Shown here piece after piece: positions 7,909-15,686 of a stretch of DNA of 64,000 nucleotides; the first letter of the stretch is position 1, and each line of letters begins with the position of its first letter. Under the pieces are notes generated by a model. It was not told the DNA's origin and did not search any database. It saw nothing but the letters and a program-made list of their open reading frames with translations. The position numbers and the translations under genes are program-made. This DNA is from Streptomyces pyxinae (GTDB taxonomy: Bacteria; Actinomycetota; Actinomycetes; Streptomycetales; Streptomycetaceae), in the NCBI RefSeq assembly GCF_024756275.1, contig NZ_JANUGQ010000007.1, positions 1 to 64,000 of the forward strand, written 5' to 3'.

Positions 7909-8634
7909 ATGGCGCGGCAGGAGCGGGCGCACCGCACGCGGTGGGCCATCCTGGAGGCAGCGGCGCGCCTCTTCGACGAGCTGGGGTACGAGGCCACCAC
8001 CATCGGCATGGTGATCGAGCGGACCGAGATCACCCGGGGCGGGCTGTACTTCCACTTCACCTCCAAGGAGGAGCTGGCCCGCGCGGTGCTGGACGAGGCC
8101 GTCACCAGCACCGGGCTGGTGCCCCACCCGTTCAAGGTGCAGGAGTGGGTGGACCTCGGGCTGCTGCTGGCCCACCGGATGCCCATGGAGCCCATCCTGA
8201 GCGCCGCCGTCCGGCTCTCCGTGGACCCCCGGGCGCGCCGCCTGTTCGGTACCCGCTGGCCCGACTGGGTGGAGGTGGGCAGCGGGTTGCTCGCCGAGGC
8301 CAAGGAGCGGGGTGAGCTGCTGCCGCACGTCGATCCCGAGGAGGTGGCCCGGCTCTGTGTGGGGGCGTGGACGGGGGTGCAGATCGTCACCGATGTGCTG
8401 CGGCCGGCCCGGCTGCCGCAGGAGGTGTCGGACCTGTACGCCATGCTGTTGCCGGCCGTCGTGTCGCCCGGGGTGCTCGCCAAGCTGGACCTCACCGTGC
8501 ACCGCGCGCCGCGCCTGCTGGCGGAGGCCCGGGAGGCCGCCGGGACCGGGGCGTCCGGACCCGTACCGGCCGGTGACACCGGGGCGCCCGGGGCCCGGGG
8601 GGACGGGGACGGCGCGGCCGACGACGCGTGCTGA
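7909..8634 (+). CDS. TetR-family gamma-butyrolactone receptor
   Basis: A 241-residue regulator of the ArpA/ScbR class. The N-terminal helix-turn-helix runs ILEAAARLFDELGYEATTIGMVIERTEITRG, followed by GLYFHFTSKEELARAVLDE. The Trp-containing ligand-pocket segment LCVGAWTGVQIVTDVL is characteristic of gamma-butyrolactone receptors. The last 35 residues are a Gly/Ala/Asp-rich tail. Without hormone such proteins repress promoters, typically those of a SARP gene and their own. The ATG at 7909 has GAGGAGAA upstream. It lies between afsA and a transposase-like gene, and its probable operators are at 7830, 8716 and 9951. It could instead be a pseudo-receptor that binds antibiotics, which only ligand tests could tell. 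Confidence 0.9.
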   Translation: MARQERAHRTRWAILEAAARLFDELGYEATTIGMVIERTEITRGGLYFHFTSKEELARAVLDEAVTSTGLVPHPFKVQEWVDLGLLLAHRMPMEPILSAAVRLSVDPRARRLFGTRWPDWVEVGSGLLAEAKERGELLPHVDPEEVARLCVGAWTGVQIVTDVLRPARLPQEVSDLYAMLLPAVVSPGVLAKLDLTVHRAPRLLAEAREAAGTGASGPVPAGDTGAPGARGDGDGAADDAC

Positions 8635-8708
8635 CGCATCGTCACGCCAAGCGGAGACCTCCTCCGACTCGTTGCTGAGAGCGCTCCCAATGTGACGCAC
8701 CGGCGGGG

Positions 8709-8735
8709 TATAACTAACCGAACGGACGTCCCGTT
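8709..8735 (+). promoter_or_regulatory. Promoter and operator (site A) upstream of the transposase-like gene
   Basis: TATAAC (8709-8714) is a good -10 element; one base later AACCGAACGGACGTCCCGTT (8716-8735) matches site C at 15 of 20 positions and site B at 13 of 20. The -10 to operator distance is the same as at site B, and a TTTCGGGGG run follows in both. The GTG start of the next gene is 48 bases downstream. Confidence 0.62.
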
Positions 8736-8782
8736 TCGGGGGAGAGGGCGCGGGCGTTCCAGGTGGGGTGTGAGGGGAACGG

Positions 8783-9937
8783 GTGCGACACGAGCGAATG
8801 TCATCGGCGCCTTCGGACGGCAGACGGGACCACTGTGCCGAGTTGAGCGAGGAGCTCTTCGGCTCGCTGCGGCGCAAAGGGCAGCGGCGCAAGGCCGAGG
8901 AGTACGTCAGGGGCCTGCTGGCCTCCTCGGGGCGGAAGACGCTCCGCAACATCGCGGGCGGGCCGGAGGACCAGGCGGCACTCCAGCGGGTGCACCATTT
9001 CATCAGCACCTCGCCCTGGGACTGGATGCCGGTCCGGGAGGCTCTGGCGCGGTATGTGCGCCGCGAACTGGCTCCCGCCGCCTGGGTGATCAGGTCGACG
9101 GTGATACCCAAGTCCGGCCCCCACATGATCGGGGTCGACTCCAGGGTCGGAGCCGCCCGGGCCAAGTCCCCGAGCGGACAGCAGGCGGTGGGCACCTGGC
9201 TGGGGTCCGAGCGGGGCGTCGTCCCGGTGGACTGGCAGCTGTGCCTGCCGGAGCGCTGGCTCGTCGCCCCGCTGCGAAGACGCGCGGGTATTCCCCCGGA
9301 GGTGGTGGCCGGCACCGTCGACCACTGCCTGCGCGAGGCGCTCCACCAGGTGGTGGCGTTCGGCCGGGCCGGCGGTGAACCGGTGGTGGTGGACTGCCCG
9401 GAGGCGCACACGGTGGACCTGGTGCGCGAGCTCCTGGCGCTGGGCCTGCCGTTCCTCACCCGGATCGACCCCACCACACCACTGCGCCTGGACCGGTCGG
9501 CCCTCCCCAAGTTCGGTGCCGGGGAGCGCCCGGCCGGGGACCTGGTGAACGCCATGCCGCAGTTGAGGCGCCGGTTCGAGTCGGCGAGCGGCCTCACCAC
9601 GGCGGTGTCGGTCCCCGTGACGGGCCCCGGGGTGGCCCGGAGCGCCGGCATGCTGCTGACCGGCGCCTGGCCGCGCGACGGAGCGGGAGAGCGCACACTC
9701 TGGCTCTCCGGCAACGGCGTCTCCTCGCCCGGCGCGGTGCTGGGGCTCTCCCGGCTCTCCGCCGCGGTGGCCCGCGACGGCACGGCCGTCTCCCGGGACG
9801 TGGGCATGTGCGACTTCACCGGGCGCTCCTTCCCTGGCTGGCACCATCACATGACCCTGGCATGTGTCGCGCACCTCATGGCCGTTCGGGCGGGCTTGCG
9901 TGAAGCGGAGATGAACCGCGGCCCCGCCTGCGCGTGA
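8783..9937 (+). CDS. IS701-like DDE-fold protein with degenerate catalytic residues
   Basis: A 384-residue protein whose layout follows IS701-family transposases. VHHFISTSPWDW opens the domain, the segment normally holding the first Asp reads VIRSTVIPKSG (Arg104-Ser105 where Asp-Asp is expected), SGQQAVGTWLGSE and CLPERWLV match the insertion region, VVVDCPEA (Asp204) may keep the second Asp, and the terminal DFTGRSFPGWHHHMTL keeps the HHH signature but has Thr where the third acidic residue (Glu) belongs. It is therefore probably not a transposase. No flanking inverted repeats or target duplications were found. The GTG at 8783 follows GAGGGG. The gene sits between the butyrolactone receptor and the SARP, behind an operator shared with them, which suggests a domesticated DNA-binding protein working in the regulatory circuit (inference). 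Confidence 0.75.
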   Translation: MRHERMSSAPSDGRRDHCAELSEELFGSLRRKGQRRKAEEYVRGLLASSGRKTLRNIAGGPEDQAALQRVHHFISTSPWDWMPVREALARYVRRELAPAAWVIRSTVIPKSGPHMIGVDSRVGAARAKSPSGQQAVGTWLGSERGVVPVDWQLCLPERWLVAPLRRRAGIPPEVVAGTVDHCLREALHQVVAFGRAGGEPVVVDCPEAHTVDLVRELLALGLPFLTRIDPTTPLRLDRSALPKFGAGERPAGDLVNAMPQLRRRFESASGLTTAVSVPVTGPGVARSAGMLLTGAWPRDGAGERTLWLSGNGVSSPGAVLGLSRLSAAVARDGTAVSRDVGMCDFTGRSFPGWHHHMTLACVAHLMAVRAGLREAEMNRGPACA

Positions 9938-9950
9938 GCTAGCGCACGAA

Positions 9951-9970
9951 AACCGGATTGCCGTCCGGTT
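9951..9970. promoter_or_regulatory. Perfect inverted repeat operator (site C) upstream of the SARP gene
   Basis: AACCGGATTGCCGTCCGGTT has perfect 7-bp arms (AACCGGA/TCCGGTT) with a 6-base spacer. It matches sites A and B elsewhere in the regulatory block. It begins 14 bases after the stop of the transposase-like gene and lies 118 bases before the SARP start, so it could be a butyrolactone-receptor operator. A weak terminator hairpin is the alternative reading. A possible -10 for the SARP is TATTGT at about 10020. Confidence 0.6.
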
Positions 9971-10087
9971 AAGTGACACTCTCGCCCCCGGCCCATGCGT
10001 CCTCCGGCCGGTCCATACCTATTGTTTCGCTCATCAGGCCAGCCAACGACCTGGGCGCCGAGCGCGCCGGAATGGACTGAGTGCGCA

Positions 10088-10921
10088 GTGCGGTTCAACC
10101 TCATGGGCTCATTCGAGATCATCAGTGACGACGGCCGGCGGTTCGCCCCCAAGGCTCCGAAGCTCTCCCAGATGCTGGCGGTGCTGGCGCTCGCCCGGGG
10201 CGAGTCGGTGGGCGCGGACACGCTCATTCGCGAGATGTGGGGCGAGGAGCCCCCGGCGGGCGCCCCCAAGACCCTGCAGACGCACGTCTATCATGCGCGC
10301 CGGTTGCTCGGCGACGCCCAGAGCAACGCCCGTGAACGGCAGTTGCTCGTCACCCAGGCGCCCGGGTACGTCCTGGACGTGACGGACGAGGAGGTGGACG
10401 TCCGGGCCTTCGAGCGGTTGGTGCGCCGCGCCCAGCAGGAGGCCGACGCCGGAAGAACCGAACGAGCGTCCGGTCTCGCGGCGGAGGCGCTGGCCGTCTG
10501 GCGGGGGCCGCTGCTCGGCAACGCCCCGGTCGGGGACGTCCTCACCGGGCGGATCGCCTATGTGGAGGAACTGCGCATCCGCGCCCTGGAGCTACGCGTG
10601 GAGACCGGCATCACCATGGGCCGGCACCGGGAGCTGCTGCCCGAACTCCGCGACCTGGTGGCCTGCTTCCCGCTGCACGAGTGGTTCCACGAACAACTGA
10701 TCACCGTGCTGCACCGGTCCGGCCGCCGGGGGGAGGCGCTCGCCGCCTACCAGCACCTCTACCGGGTGCTGGGCCGGGAGTTGGGTGTGGAGCCCGCTCC
10801 GGCCATCCAGCGGCTCCAGGCCGAGATCCTCGGCGCGAACGGCGGCGACGTGTCCCTGTTGCGCCATCGCCGGGAAGGCCGTCCGGCGGCGCTGCTCCAC
10901 ACCCGTCCGCTGGCCAGTTGA
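10088..10921 (+). CDS. SARP-family pathway-specific activator
   Basis: A 277-residue Streptomyces antibiotic regulatory protein. The OmpR-like winged helix occupies residues 1-95 (MRFNLMGSFEI, APKAPKLSQMLAVLAL, LIREMWGEEPPAGAPKTLQTHVYHARRLL), followed by the bacterial transcriptional activation domain (FERLVRRAQ, LREL, LGVEPAPAIQRLQAEIL). Start is set at the GTG at 10088 because family members begin MRFN/MRF and GGACTGA precedes it; the open frame upstream has no family resemblance. SARPs recruit RNA polymerase at direct repeats upstream of biosynthetic genes, so this one probably activates the PKS, monooxygenase and imine reductase genes. Its own promoter carries site C, consistent with repression by the butyrolactone receptor. 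Confidence 0.9.
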   Translation: MRFNLMGSFEIISDDGRRFAPKAPKLSQMLAVLALARGESVGADTLIREMWGEEPPAGAPKTLQTHVYHARRLLGDAQSNARERQLLVTQAPGYVLDVTDEEVDVRAFERLVRRAQQEADAGRTERASGLAAEALAVWRGPLLGNAPVGDVLTGRIAYVEELRIRALELRVETGITMGRHRELLPELRDLVACFPLHEWFHEQLITVLHRSGRRGEALAAYQHLYRVLGRELGVEPAPAIQRLQAEILGANGGDVSLLRHRREGRPAALLHTRPLAS

Positions 10922-11419
10922 GCGGCCGCGCGCGCTGAGGCCCCCGCACCGCCCCGCCGCACCGCCCCGCCGCCGCGCACCCCGACGGGACGCACCGGCG
11001 GGGCGCACCGGTGGCGGGGCCGGCCGAACGGGGAGCGCGCCGGCGGGGGTGCCCACGAAACACGGGGCGCCCGCACGACACCCCTATGGCACCCATGGAC
11101 ACCCGTATGGGCACCCGTAGGTGACCCATCCGGCGCCCGTATGACAAAGGGGCCGGACGGGCGGCCTCTCGGCGTGTCCCTCCGGTCCGCGCCGCCCCGG
11201 GCGGAACGCGCGGCCGGGCGCCCGGGCGGCATTCCGCCCTCCGTCGCCCGGCTCCACCTCCCGGTAAACCCGTGCCGCTCCAGGAGGAGTTGGCCGGAGG
11301 CGGCGCGCGGGGGGCGCCGCCCGGCCTGCCGTGCGTCACGCGCCCCGTGCAGCGCTATTGGCATGGGCACGTCCAGACTGCTACCAAGTCCGGGCAGAGA
11401 ACCTGTTATGGGAGGTTCC
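10922..11419. other. Intergenic region between SARP and lipase genes
   Basis: No supported gene in 498 bases. It contains a CCGCACCGCCCC short repeat (about 10945-10975) and a degenerate run of CACCCGTATGG-like elements (about 11080-11140). An open frame continues upstream of the lipase from 11141, but its translation has no lipase similarity and no better ribosome site. The region probably marks the right border of the polyketide cluster. Confidence 0.5.
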
Positions 11420-12226
11420 ATGAAACTGTCCCGTTCCGCGGCCTTCTCCTCCGCCCTCCTCCTCGGCGCCGTGCTCTCCCTCACCGGGGCGGGTCCGGCG
11501 CGGGCCGCCCGGGCCGCCGCCGTCGACTATGTGGCGCTCGGCGACTCGTACTCCTCCGGCGTCGGCGCCGGCGAATACGACGGCTCCAGCGGCAACTGCA
11601 AGCGCACGTCCCGTGCCTACCCGGCGCTCTGGGCGGCGGCCAACACCCCGGCGTCCTTCACCTTCGCGGCGTGCGCGGGGGCCAGGATCAACGAGGTGAC
11701 GGCCAATCAGCTCGGCCCGCTGAACGCCGCCACCGATCTGATCTCGATCACCGTCGGCGGGAATGACGCCGGCTTCTCGGACGTGATGACCACCTGCGTC
11801 CTCCAGTCGGAGGCCAACTGCCTCAGCCGGGTCGCCCAGTCCAGGGACTTCGACGACACCACGCTCCCCGGCCGTCTCGACTCCCTCTACTCGGCCATCA
11901 GGTCCAAGGCCCCGTCCGCCCGGGTCGTCGTCCTCGGCTATCCCCGCTTCTACAAGCTGGGCGGCAGCTGTGTCGCCGGGCTCACCGAGAACGAGCGCCG
12001 CGCCATCAACGACGGCAGCGACTATCTGAACGCCGCCGTCGCCCGCCGCGCCGCCGCCCACGGCTTCACCTTCGTCGACGTCGCCCCCGCCTTCACCGGC
12101 CACGAGATCTGCTCCGGCTCCTCCTGGCTGCAGAGCCTCAACCTGCTCAACCTCGGGGCGTCGTACCACCCCACCGCCGCCGGCCAGTCCGGCGGCTACC
12201 TCCCCGCCTTCCGCTCGGCCGCCTGA
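11420..12226 (+). CDS. Secreted SGNH/GDSL lipase or esterase
   Basis: A 268-residue extracellular lipase or esterase of the SGNH hydrolase family. The N-terminus MKLSRSAAFSSALLLGAVLS is a Sec signal peptide, with cleavage likely after the Ala-rich GPARAARA. The mature enzyme starts with block I, VALGDSYSSGVGAG, holding the nucleophilic Ser; FAACAGARI supplies the oxyanion Gly, ITVGGNDAGFSD the Asn, and YHPTAAGQSGGYLP the catalytic His. Several Cys (NCKRT, TTCVL, NCLSR, GSCVAG, EICSGSS) fit the three disulfides of Streptomyces lipases. Start at ATG 11420, with GGAGG at 11411-11415; an ATG at 11408 is less well placed. The gene end is tandemly duplicated across the stop (18-bp period), so an in-frame second TGA follows. 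Confidence 0.9.
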   Translation: MKLSRSAAFSSALLLGAVLSLTGAGPARAARAAAVDYVALGDSYSSGVGAGEYDGSSGNCKRTSRAYPALWAAANTPASFTFAACAGARINEVTANQLGPLNAATDLISITVGGNDAGFSDVMTTCVLQSEANCLSRVAQSRDFDDTTLPGRLDSLYSAIRSKAPSARVVVLGYPRFYKLGGSCVAGLTENERRAINDGSDYLNAAVARRAAAHGFTFVDVAPAFTGHEICSGSSWLQSLNLLNLGASYHPTAAGQSGGYLPAFRSAA

Positions 12227-12248
12227 ACCGCCCGTACCGCCTGAACCA

Positions 12249-12294
12249 CCCGACCGCCCCGGACCGGACCGCCGGACGGCCCGGGGCGGTCGGG
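12249..12294 (+). terminator. Hairpin terminator after the lipase gene
   Basis: A 14-bp perfect stem (12249-12262 with 12281-12294; core GACCGCCCCGG/CCGGGGCGGTC) with an 18-base loop lies 22 bases after the lipase stop codon, followed by a G-rich stretch. Confidence 0.72.
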
Positions 12295-12474
12295 GGTGGG
12301 GTTTGGCGGTCGGGGGGCGGGGCAGGTGCAAGTCGGTCTGGAATCAGGTGGATTCGCAGGGTAGTCAAGTCCGCCCGTACGTGTGGAGATGGGCCACCGG
12401 ATGCACGAGGACGACAGCGGGAGGATAGGGTTAACCTGCCCGGGCCGGGTGCCCTCGTACGGGTGGGGAGTGAC

Positions 12475-12738
12475 ATGGAACAGATAACAGTCCGGAGCAG
12501 GCCACGGGTGCCTGCGATCACCTGCGGCAGCAGCGCGACCAGTTCGCGCCTCGACCGCCATCTCGCGGTGCTGGGCGGTCCTGCCCTGCCCTCGCGGGAG
12601 ACGGCCGAGGCGACCCTGCTGATGCGTGAGCTGACGGCGCGTGACCACGCGCACCGCCGTACCAGCAAGAGCGCGCGCGTCCGCCTCTTCGCGCCGCTGC
12701 GCCGGCTGCGCCGGTCGCTCTTCGGCAACCACGGCTGA
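12475..12738 (+). CDS. Small conserved basic protein, unknown function
   Basis: An 87-residue protein beginning MEQITVRSRPRVPAITCGSS. GGGGAG just upstream of the ATG is a good ribosome site; an in-frame GTG at 12463 is less likely. The middle part (RLDRHLAVLGGPALPSRETAEATLLMRELTARDHA) looks like an amphipathic helix pair. The C-terminus (RLFAPLRRLRRSLFGNHG) is strongly basic and could bind nucleic acid or membrane. It resembles small hypothetical proteins that I recall as common in Streptomyces, without a known role. It stands alone between the lipase and a minus-strand CoA-transferase. Confidence 0.72.
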   Translation: MEQITVRSRPRVPAITCGSSATSSRLDRHLAVLGGPALPSRETAEATLLMRELTARDHAHRRTSKSARVRLFAPLRRLRRSLFGNHG

Positions 12739-12906
12739 GCCCCGGCGACCCCGGCCGAACCGGCGCCCCGAGCCGCCCCGCCCCTGGCCGGGCGGCGCCC
12801 GGCGCCGTCGTACGCGCCACCGCTCCGGTCCGCGCGGGCCGGTGAGCCGCGTCCGGGCGGCTCACCCGTCCCCACCCCGGCCGCCCGGCACCCGGGAGCG
12901 GCCCGC

Positions 12907-14103
12907 TCAGGCCACCACCCCCGCCGCCCGCAGCCCGGTCGCCTCCTCCGGACCGACGCCCAGCTCCCGCAGCACCGCCTCGGTGTGCTCGCCCAGTGCC
13001 GGGACCGCGCCCATCCGGGGCTCCGGGCCGTCCGGCAGGGTGACCGACGGCAGCAGCGCCCGCAGCGGGCCCGCCGGAGTGGCCACCTCCCGCCAGCGCT
13101 CCCGCGCCGCCAGCTGCGGATGAGCGGCCAGCTCCGCCACCGAGTTGAGCCGGGCGCAGGCGATACCCGCCGCCTCCAGCCGGGCCACCGCCCCGGCCGT
13201 GTCCAGCTTCGCCAGCGCCGCCGCCACCAGCGCGTCCGTCGCCGCCCGGCGCGCCACCCGGGCCGCGTTGGTCGCGTACGCCGGGTCGTCGGCCAGCTCG
13301 GGGCGGTCCAGCACCTGTTCGGCCAGCCGCCGCCACTCCCGGTCGTTCTGCACCGACAGCAGCACCTGCCCGCCGTCGGCCGTGGCATAGGCGTCGTACG
13401 GGACGATGACGGCGTGCGCCAGGCCGGTACGCGCCGGCGCGGCGCCCCCGTGCATGCCGTGGTGCAGCGGATGGCCCATCCACTCCGCCAGCGCCTCCAG
13501 CATGGAGACCTCCACCGGACCGCCGCGCCCGGTGGCCGTCCGGCGCAGCAGCGCGGCCAGCACCCCGGAGTAGGCGTACATGGCGGCCGCGATGTCCGCC
13601 GCCGGGATCCCCGCCTTGACCGGCCGTTCCGGTGTCCCGGTCACCGAGACCAGCCCCGCCTCGCACTGCACCAGCATGTCGTAGGCGCGCTTGTGGCCGT
13701 ACGGGCCGCCGGCCCCGTACCCGGAGATGTCCACCGCGACCAGCCGGGAGTGGGCCGCGCACAGCGTCGCCGCGTCCAGGCCCAGCCGGGCCGCCGCGCC
13801 CTGCGCCAGATTCTGCACGAACACATCGGCGCCGCCGATCAGTCGCCGGACCAGCGCCAGCCCGCGCGGGTCCTTGAGATCCACGGCGACCGACTCCTTG
13901 CCGCGGTTGCACCAGACGAAGTGCGAGGCCAGCCCGGCCGCCGCCGTGTCGTAACCGCGCGCGAAGTCCCCGCCGTCCGGCCGCTCGACCTTGACCACCC
14001 GGGCCCCGAGGTCGGCGAGCTGGCGGGTGGCGAACGGCGCGGAGACGGCCTGCTCGACGGCGACGACGGTGATCCCGTCCAGGGGCAGCGGCTGAGTGTC
14101 CAT
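12907..14103 (-). CDS. CaiB/BaiF (family III) CoA-transferase
   Basis: A 398-residue family III CoA-transferase, which moves CoA between carboxylic acids via an aspartyl intermediate. It begins LDGITVVAVEQAVSAPFATRQLADLGARVVKVERPDGGDFARGYD, the classical N-terminal fold with the Rossmann-like segment. FVWCNRGKESVAVDLKDPRGL and GYGAGGPYGHKRAYDMLVQCEAGL follow; the catalytic Asp is in RAYDMLVQ. The C-terminus (PALGEHTEAVLRELG) is typical. Start is placed at the ATG at 14103; the open frame extends 25 residues further to a GTG, but that extension is not family-like. The substrate is unknown; a dicarboxylic or aromatic acid is possible. It follows the ISP-type gene on the same strand after 119 bases. 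Confidence 0.88.
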   Translation of the reverse strand: MDTQPLPLDGITVVAVEQAVSAPFATRQLADLGARVVKVERPDGGDFARGYDTAAAGLASHFVWCNRGKESVAVDLKDPRGLALVRRLIGGADVFVQNLAQGAAARLGLDAATLCAAHSRLVAVDISGYGAGGPYGHKRAYDMLVQCEAGLVSVTGTPERPVKAGIPAADIAAAMYAYSGVLAALLRRTATGRGGPVEVSMLEALAEWMGHPLHHGMHGGAAPARTGLAHAVIVPYDAYATADGGQVLLSVQNDREWRRLAEQVLDRPELADDPAYATNAARVARRAATDALVAAALAKLDTAGAVARLEAAGIACARLNSVAELAAHPQLAARERWREVATPAGPLRALLPSVTLPDGPEPRMGAVPALGEHTEAVLRELGVGPEEATGLRAAGVVA

Positions 14104-14222
14104 GGCAGCCGTGCCTATCGCGAGCCGGGCTCCCGCCACAAGAGGCAGAAGAGGCGCGAGGGACGGGAGGAGGGGCACGGGGCGCGAGGGGCTCGAAGGC
14201 CGGGGAGGTCACCGGGCCCGCC

Positions 14223-15458
14223 CTACAGCAGGGCGAACTGTCCCTCCGGGCCCTCCTCGTGGTGGTCCAGCACCGAGGCGGGACGCCGGGCCCGGGGCGG
14301 GACCGGCAGCACCCCGGCGGCGGCCAGCGCGGCCCGGCCGATCAGCGGGCGCCCGCCGAGGTCCGGGCCGCCCAGCCCCAGCGCGGCCCGCTCGGCCTCC
14401 AGCCCGGCCAGCAGCGCCAGTACGGTGATCAGCTCCAGCAGGTCCGAGGTCCACTCCTGCGACCAGCCGGCCGGGCCGACCGCCTCCAGAGTGCCGGGCC
14501 CGGCCGGAGCGGTACGCCGCTCGAACCAGAGCTCCAGCACCCGCGCCCCGGCCACCCGGTACTCCCACGCCCCGGCCGGCACCGGCGCCACCCGGCCGCC
14601 GCCCAGGTGCAGGGTCTCCTCGTCCGGATCGTAGGAGAGCGTCTCCGGGCGGGCCGGGAGCGCGGCGCGCACATAGGGCCGGCGCCCACCCGGCAGCCGG
14701 GGCCGCTCCCCGCCCCGGGCGCCGCGCAGCTGCACCCCGGTCATCCGCAGCCCCAGCGCCACCCCGGCGGCCCAGAGCTCCGGGTCGGCCGGCAGCGGCA
14801 CCCGGCACCCGGCCGGCGACGGCACCCCGGCCGCCAGCGCCCAGGCCAGCAGCCGGCCGGCGGTGACCTCGGAGCCGTACCGCGCGGCGAGCAACTCCGG
14901 CAGGCCGGGCGCCACATTGGGCTCCCGGCCGCCCGGGCGCCGGTACAGCGGGCGGATGCGGCCCGGGCGCCCGGCGGGGGAGTGGCCGTCCGGCAGCGCC
15001 GCCGTCACCAGCAGCGCGGGTCCCGGCTGCCCGGGCGCGTACCCCTGCTCCACGGCGAAGAGCTGCCGGTCGTCGGCGACCCGCCACAGCTCGGGCCTGG
15101 CCACGTCCAGCAACCGGTGGTCGGGCAGCAGCCACTGGAGGTCGAACGGCCCGTGCGCCAGCCGCACCGGCTCCGGGCAGGGGCCGTTCTCGCGGGCCAG
15201 CCGCCCGGTCCCGGTGCGCTGTCCGGGGAGCGCGGCCACCGAACTGGTCAGCGCCCGGGCCCTGGTGGGCCGGAACAGCGCCTCCCGCTCGGCCGAACCG
15301 GCCCGGACCAGCGCCGCCCAGCGGTCCCGCAGCGTCCGGGCGTCCGGGGCCACCACCCAGGGCCGGCCCAGCCGCAGCGGCGCCACGGACCACGGCAGCA
15401 ACTCGTCCAGCAGCGGCGGTCCGTCCGCCCCGGGCAGGTCTTCCGTCACGCCCCGCAT
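14223..15458 (-). CDS. Type ISP restriction/modification-like protein
   Basis: A 411-residue protein resembling proteins annotated in Streptomyces as type ISP restriction/modification enzymes, corresponding to their C-terminal specificity region. Recognisable segments are LPWSVAPLRLGRPWVVAPDA, FDLQWLLPDHRLLDVARPELWRVADDRQLFAVEQ, SYDPDEETLHLGGGRVAPVPAGAWEYRVAGARVLELWFERR and GWSQEWTSDLLELITVLALLAGLE. No helicase, nuclease or methyltransferase catalytic motif is visible, so on its own it is unlikely to cut or methylate DNA, and no partner subunit is nearby. It starts with ATG at 15458. The family call rests on remembered similarity, so its true role is open. Confidence 0.65.
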   Translation of the reverse strand: MRGVTEDLPGADGPPLLDELLPWSVAPLRLGRPWVVAPDARTLRDRWAALVRAGSAEREALFRPTRARALTSSVAALPGQRTGTGRLARENGPCPEPVRLAHGPFDLQWLLPDHRLLDVARPELWRVADDRQLFAVEQGYAPGQPGPALLVTAALPDGHSPAGRPGRIRPLYRRPGGREPNVAPGLPELLAARYGSEVTAGRLLAWALAAGVPSPAGCRVPLPADPELWAAGVALGLRMTGVQLRGARGGERPRLPGGRRPYVRAALPARPETLSYDPDEETLHLGGGRVAPVPAGAWEYRVAGARVLELWFERRTAPAGPGTLEAVGPAGWSQEWTSDLLELITVLALLAGLEAERAALGLGGPDLGGRPLIGRAALAAAGVLPVPPRARRPASVLDHHEEGPEGQFALL

Positions 15459-15481
15459 GCTAACCAGGACCGGCGCCCGGC

Positions 15482-15655
15482 CGGAGCCGTACGGACCGGG
15501 ATCGTACGGACCGGAGCCGTACGGACCGGGACCGGTCCGGCACCCGCTCGGCCCACCCCGGAGCCGTACGGGCCGGGATCATACGGACCGGAGCCGTACG
15601 GGCCGGGACCGGTCCGGCACCCGCCCGGCCCGCCCCGGGGCCGTACGGACCGGAG
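15482..15655. repeat. 77-bp tandem repeat, about 2.3 copies
   Basis: Units start at 15482, 15559 and 15636 (the third is partial). Each begins CGGAGCCGTACGG or a one-base variant, carries internal GTACGG elements, and ends in a CACCCGC...CCACCCC stretch. The two full units differ at only a few positions. The array fills most of the gap between two minus-strand genes and shows no coding potential. Confidence 0.8.
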
Positions 15656-15686
15656 GGCGGGGCGCCTCCGCCGTCGCAGCGAAGCC

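Noticed and set aside
6825..8804. The open frame extending afsA upstream across the receptor gene
   Set aside because: Only the part from ATG 7775 shows AfsA similarity and a ribosome site; the extension is antisense to the receptor gene.
8783..9937. Intact insertion sequence
   Set aside because: The catalytic acidic residues are replaced and no inverted repeats or target duplications were seen next to the gene.
12907..15458. CoA-transferase and ISP-like gene as parts of the polyketide cluster
   Set aside because: They lie beyond the lipase and its terminator, and their families do not relate to the pathway.
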